A stretch of DNA of 14,067 nt, from positions 1 to 14,067 of the forward strand of contig CALCRR010000182.1 in the NCBI GenBank assembly GCA_937894495.1. Reading direction: 5' to 3'. Below the pieces are notes generated by a model. That model was not told where the DNA came from. It saw only the letters and a list, made by a program, of their open reading frames with translations, and did no database searches. This DNA is from an uncultured Ruminococcus sp. Lineage in GTDB: Bacteria > Bacillota > Clostridia > Oscillospirales > Ruminococcaceae. Shown here piece by piece: positions 12,048-14,067 of this stretch. Position numbers and translations under genes: made by a program. Positions within the stretch are counted from its first letter, which is position 1; every line of letters begins with the position of its first letter.

Positions 12048-13522
12048 CAGAAATTACCTCCAAGGAATGTATATGGGTCCTGTTCAAGCCACCATTTTGT
12101 ATAGGGGTTCACAGAATGCTTTTCCAGATTTTTAACAAACTCGTCGTTTTCGATAGTCTCGGCTATCCTCTCGCCGTAAGCCACCAAGCCCTCATAGCCC
12201 ATGCCGAAGTGCTCGTCACCGATAAGCAGCGAGGGTATGCCCAGCTTTGCTCCCCAAAGGGTCATGCCGCCGTGGCGTGCCAGCAGTATATCGGGCTTTA
12301 TGCGGTTGAGCACGTTCACCAGCTCAAACTCCTGCTTGTTGCAGACGTTGTAGTTCGGCACATCGCCGTAGTCCTCAACAGTGTGTTTAAGGGTGTCTGC
12401 CCTCTCGTCCTCGTTATCATACTGGGGGTCGTGGTGGAATATAGCAGCGCCCTGGGGCTCCATGCCCAGCTCCTTTAAAAGTGCCAGCAGCGAGTGACCG
12501 TGGGAAGCGCCTGCGGTAACATAGGCGGTCTTGCCCTTTAGGCGCTCTCTCAGCGCCTCTATCTTAGGCAGGTATTCCTCCTTTTTGCGCTTTAAAAACT
12601 CCTCTACCTCTGCCTGCTTGCCCAGTATCTCACCCAGCTCCCTGAACCAGCGGTCGGTCTGTGCTATGCCGTAGGGGGGCGAGTTCCTTATCTCGGGCAC
12701 ACCAAAGCTCTGCTCCAGCGCAGCCCCAAGATATGAGCCCAGAGTAGAGCACGCCTGTATGGTCAGCGCAGCCTCTGAGGAATATGAAAGTGAGTCCACC
12801 GTGGCAAAGGGGGTTATGTAGTTAGGCTCATAGCCGAACTCGTTGAACCATTCCTTAAAAATATCGCTGCCCCAGAAGTTTATTACGTTTATGATGTTCC
12901 TCTTCTGTCTTGCAGGCTTGATTATCTTTCTTGCAATGCCGTGGTAGCCTGCGTCAAAGCCCGAGGTCCACATCTTCGAGCGGAAGCCCTCGCAGAACAC
13001 TGCCACAACGGGTATGCCCAGCTCCTCCTCTGCGGCGTTGGTCACGCTCTCCACATCATCGCCGATGATGCCTGCGGCACAGGTGGTTATAACAAAAATA
13101 GCCTTTGGCTTCGCTCTTTTAAAGACCTCCCTTATAGCGGCTTCAAGCTTTTTGCTGCCGCCGTAGATGGTGTCCTTTTCTTCAAGATTTGTGGAGAATA
13201 TCTTTCTCTGGGTGGGGTGGTCTATCTGTCTTAAATAAGCGTTCACCCTGTAGGTGAAAGCAAACTCGTGCAGACAGGTCGAGCAGCCCACAGGACCGTG
13301 GCTGATTATAGCTGCGTCCTGTATCAGTGTCAGTGTACAGGCAGCGTTTGATGTTCCGCAGCCCAGGCACTGGCTGAATGAACGTGTTTTATCCTTTAGC
13401 TTGCCTGCACAGCCCCCGCAGGCTGAAACAAGCTCCTTTGCGGTGCCCTGAAAGCCCGTGATAGAGCCGAGTCTTATCTCTCTTATCTCCACCTCGGGTA
13501 TGGTCAAATTTACCTTGCTCAT
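12047..13522 (-). CDS. Nitrogenase-like component 1 alpha subunit (NifD-like)
   Basis: The 491-residue protein keeps P-cluster-type cysteines: Cys55 in LGCGTS, Cys80 in SHGPVGC (74-80) and Cys148 in TTCAAGIIGDD (146-156). Cys258 in IQACSTLGSYLGAAL aligns by eye with the FeMoco ligand Cys275 of NifD. The homocitrate-side His442 has no exact match after GIP (428-430): Gly435 takes that place and His438 is three residues on. Most telling, CEGFRSKMWTSGFDAGYHG (177-195) puts Trp185 and Phe189 where NifD has Gln191 and His195 beside the cofactor. Extra cysteines Cys35, Cys38, Cys52, Cys62 and Cys83 are uncommon in NifD. These points suggest a cofactor-bearing reductase with a different substrate; a Mar-like methylthio-alkane reductase is one candidate. 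The ATG at 13522 has AAGGAG 8 nt upstream. Confidence 0.9.
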   Translation of the reverse strand: MSKVNLTIPEVEIREIRLGSITGFQGTAKELVSACGGCAGKLKDKTRSFSQCLGCGTSNAACTLTLIQDAAIISHGPVGCSTCLHEFAFTYRVNAYLRQIDHPTQRKIFSTNLEEKDTIYGGSKKLEAAIREVFKRAKPKAIFVITTCAAGIIGDDVESVTNAAEEELGIPVVAVFCEGFRSKMWTSGFDAGYHGIARKIIKPARQKRNIINVINFWGSDIFKEWFNEFGYEPNYITPFATVDSLSYSSEAALTIQACSTLGSYLGAALEQSFGVPEIRNSPPYGIAQTDRWFRELGEILGKQAEVEEFLKRKKEEYLPKIEALRERLKGKTAYVTAGASHGHSLLALLKELGMEPQGAAIFHHDPQYDNEDERADTLKHTVEDYGDVPNYNVCNKQEFELVNVLNRIKPDILLARHGGMTLWGAKLGIPSLLIGDEHFGMGYEGLVAYGERIAETIENDEFVKNLEKHSVNPYTKWWLEQDPYTFLGGNF

Positions 13523-13543
13523 ATTTTCCGCTCCTTATCGGCA

Positions 13544-13563
13544 GACCCGCAGCTTCACGGGTC
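13544..13563 (-). other. Hairpin between the nifH-like and NifD-like genes
   Basis: A perfect 6-bp stem, GACCCG/CGGGTC, with an 8-nt loop sits in the 54-nt spacer, just upstream of the NifD-like ribosome binding site. No T-run follows. In true nif operons a hairpin here stabilises nifH mRNA so that more iron protein is made; a like role is inferred. Confidence 0.6.
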
Positions 13564-13576
13564 AACATAGTGGTTG

Positions 13577-14067
13577 TTATATACGGTAGTCGTCCTCTAA
13601 GCTGTCCATAAGACCGTATTCGACAAGTATCTCTTCAAGTCTTTCCTGGGTCATGGGCTTGGGTATAACGAACATATCGTTTTGCTCTATCTTCTTTGCC
13701 AGCTCTCTGTACTCGTCAGCCTGGTGGCATTCGGGCTTGTGCTGTATAACTGTTTTCTTTCTTATCTCGGCACGCTGCACCTCGTTGTCACGGGGTACAA
13801 AGTGTATCATCTGCGTGCCCAGCTCCTCGGCAAAGGCTCTTACCAGCTCTGCCTCTCTGTCAACGTTACGTGAGTTACAGATGATGCCGCCCAGACGCAC
13901 GCCGCCCTGTCTTGCATATCTTGCAATACCCTTTGAGATATTGTTTGCCGCATAAAGCGCCATCATCTCGCCAGAAGCTACAATGTAAATTTCCTTAGCT
14001 TTTCCTTCGCGGATTGGCATAGCAAAGCCACCGCACACAACATCGCCTAAAACATCGTAAAACACAA
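13577..14067 (-). CDS. nifH: Nitrogenase iron protein NifH family, C-terminal part (start beyond window)
   Basis: Only the last ~162 residues are present; a full NifH has about 275, so the P-loop, first cluster cysteine and ADP-ribosylation arginine lie outside. The segment VFYDVLGDVVCGGFAMPI contains the switch II aspartates and the second [4Fe-4S] ligand (Cys132 in Azotobacter numbering). SGEMMALYAANNISKGI, LGGIICNSRN, then LGTQMIHFVPRDNEVQRAEI follow almost exactly as in classical NifH. The protein is an ATP-driven electron donor to component 1. The apparent GTG start at 14065 is interior sequence, not a start. The gene leads the D, K, X cluster with a 54-nt gap. The high similarity to true NifH contrasts with the divergent D subunit. 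An operon promoter must lie to the right. Confidence 0.95.
   Translation of the reverse strand, partial: VFYDVLGDVVCGGFAMPIREGKAKEIYIVASGEMMALYAANNISKGIARYARQGGVRLGGIICNSRNVDREAELVRAFAEELGTQMIHFVPRDNEVQRAEIRKKTVIQHKPECHQADEYRELAKKIEQNDMFVIPKPMTQERLEEILVEYGLMDSLEDDYRI

Noticed and set aside
14063..14065. GTG as start of the NifH-type gene
   Set aside because: The codon is an internal Val before FYDVLGD; the real start lies beyond the window.

Overview
The window reads like chromosomal DNA of a strict anaerobe of the Clostridia, most likely Ruminococcus or a near relative. This is inferred from moderate base composition, strong GGAGG-type ribosome binding sites, a reverse rubrerythrin, and GC-rich intergenic repeats of a kind common in that group. 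All eleven supported genes lie on the minus strand, so transcription runs from high to low coordinates.

Layout from right to left in transcription order. (1) 14067-10144: a nitrogenase-like operon. It holds the C-terminal part of a NifH-type iron protein (cut by the window edge), a NifD-like and a NifK-like subunit, and a small NifX/NifB-C-terminal-type cofactor-binding protein, and ends in a strong terminator. The NifH part is very close to classical NifH. The D and K subunits keep P-cluster-type cysteines and D keeps a cofactor-type cysteine, but D appears to lack the Gln and His that classical NifD places next to FeMoco. This is the most likely novel system here: a nitrogenase homologue that may reduce something other than N2, with methylthio-alkane reductase (Mar) as one candidate. 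(2) 10095-6978: a promoter next to the nif terminator, a ~330 nt leader with a large imperfect palindrome, an ECF sigma factor, and a membrane anti-sigma factor with a very large extracellular domain. (3) 6871-5978: a reverse rubrerythrin for peroxide detoxification, with its own promoter and terminator. (4) 5563-2797: a membrane protein with an extracellular sensor region and a degenerate GGDEF domain, one base ahead of a lipoprotein solute-binding protein; no transporter permeases are seen. (5) 2502-725: ilvA (threonine dehydratase) and ridA (imine deaminase), a coherent metabolic pair with a near-consensus promoter and a terminator. (6) 537-91: a 90-residue protein resembling the extreme C-terminus of anaerobic ribonucleotide reductase NrdD without its zinc cysteines, with promoter and terminator.

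The intergenic spaces carry two layers of repeats. One is a GC-rich, hairpin-forming family built on a ~65-nt unit, found at 1-88, 2506-2717, 5607-5934 (tandem) and 6024-6186. The other is a set of short tracts of 7-nt tandem units with different sequences. Several attractive short reading frames in these places are repeat by-products and are not listed as genes.

All alignments to known families were made by eye from memory. No database search or structure prediction was run.
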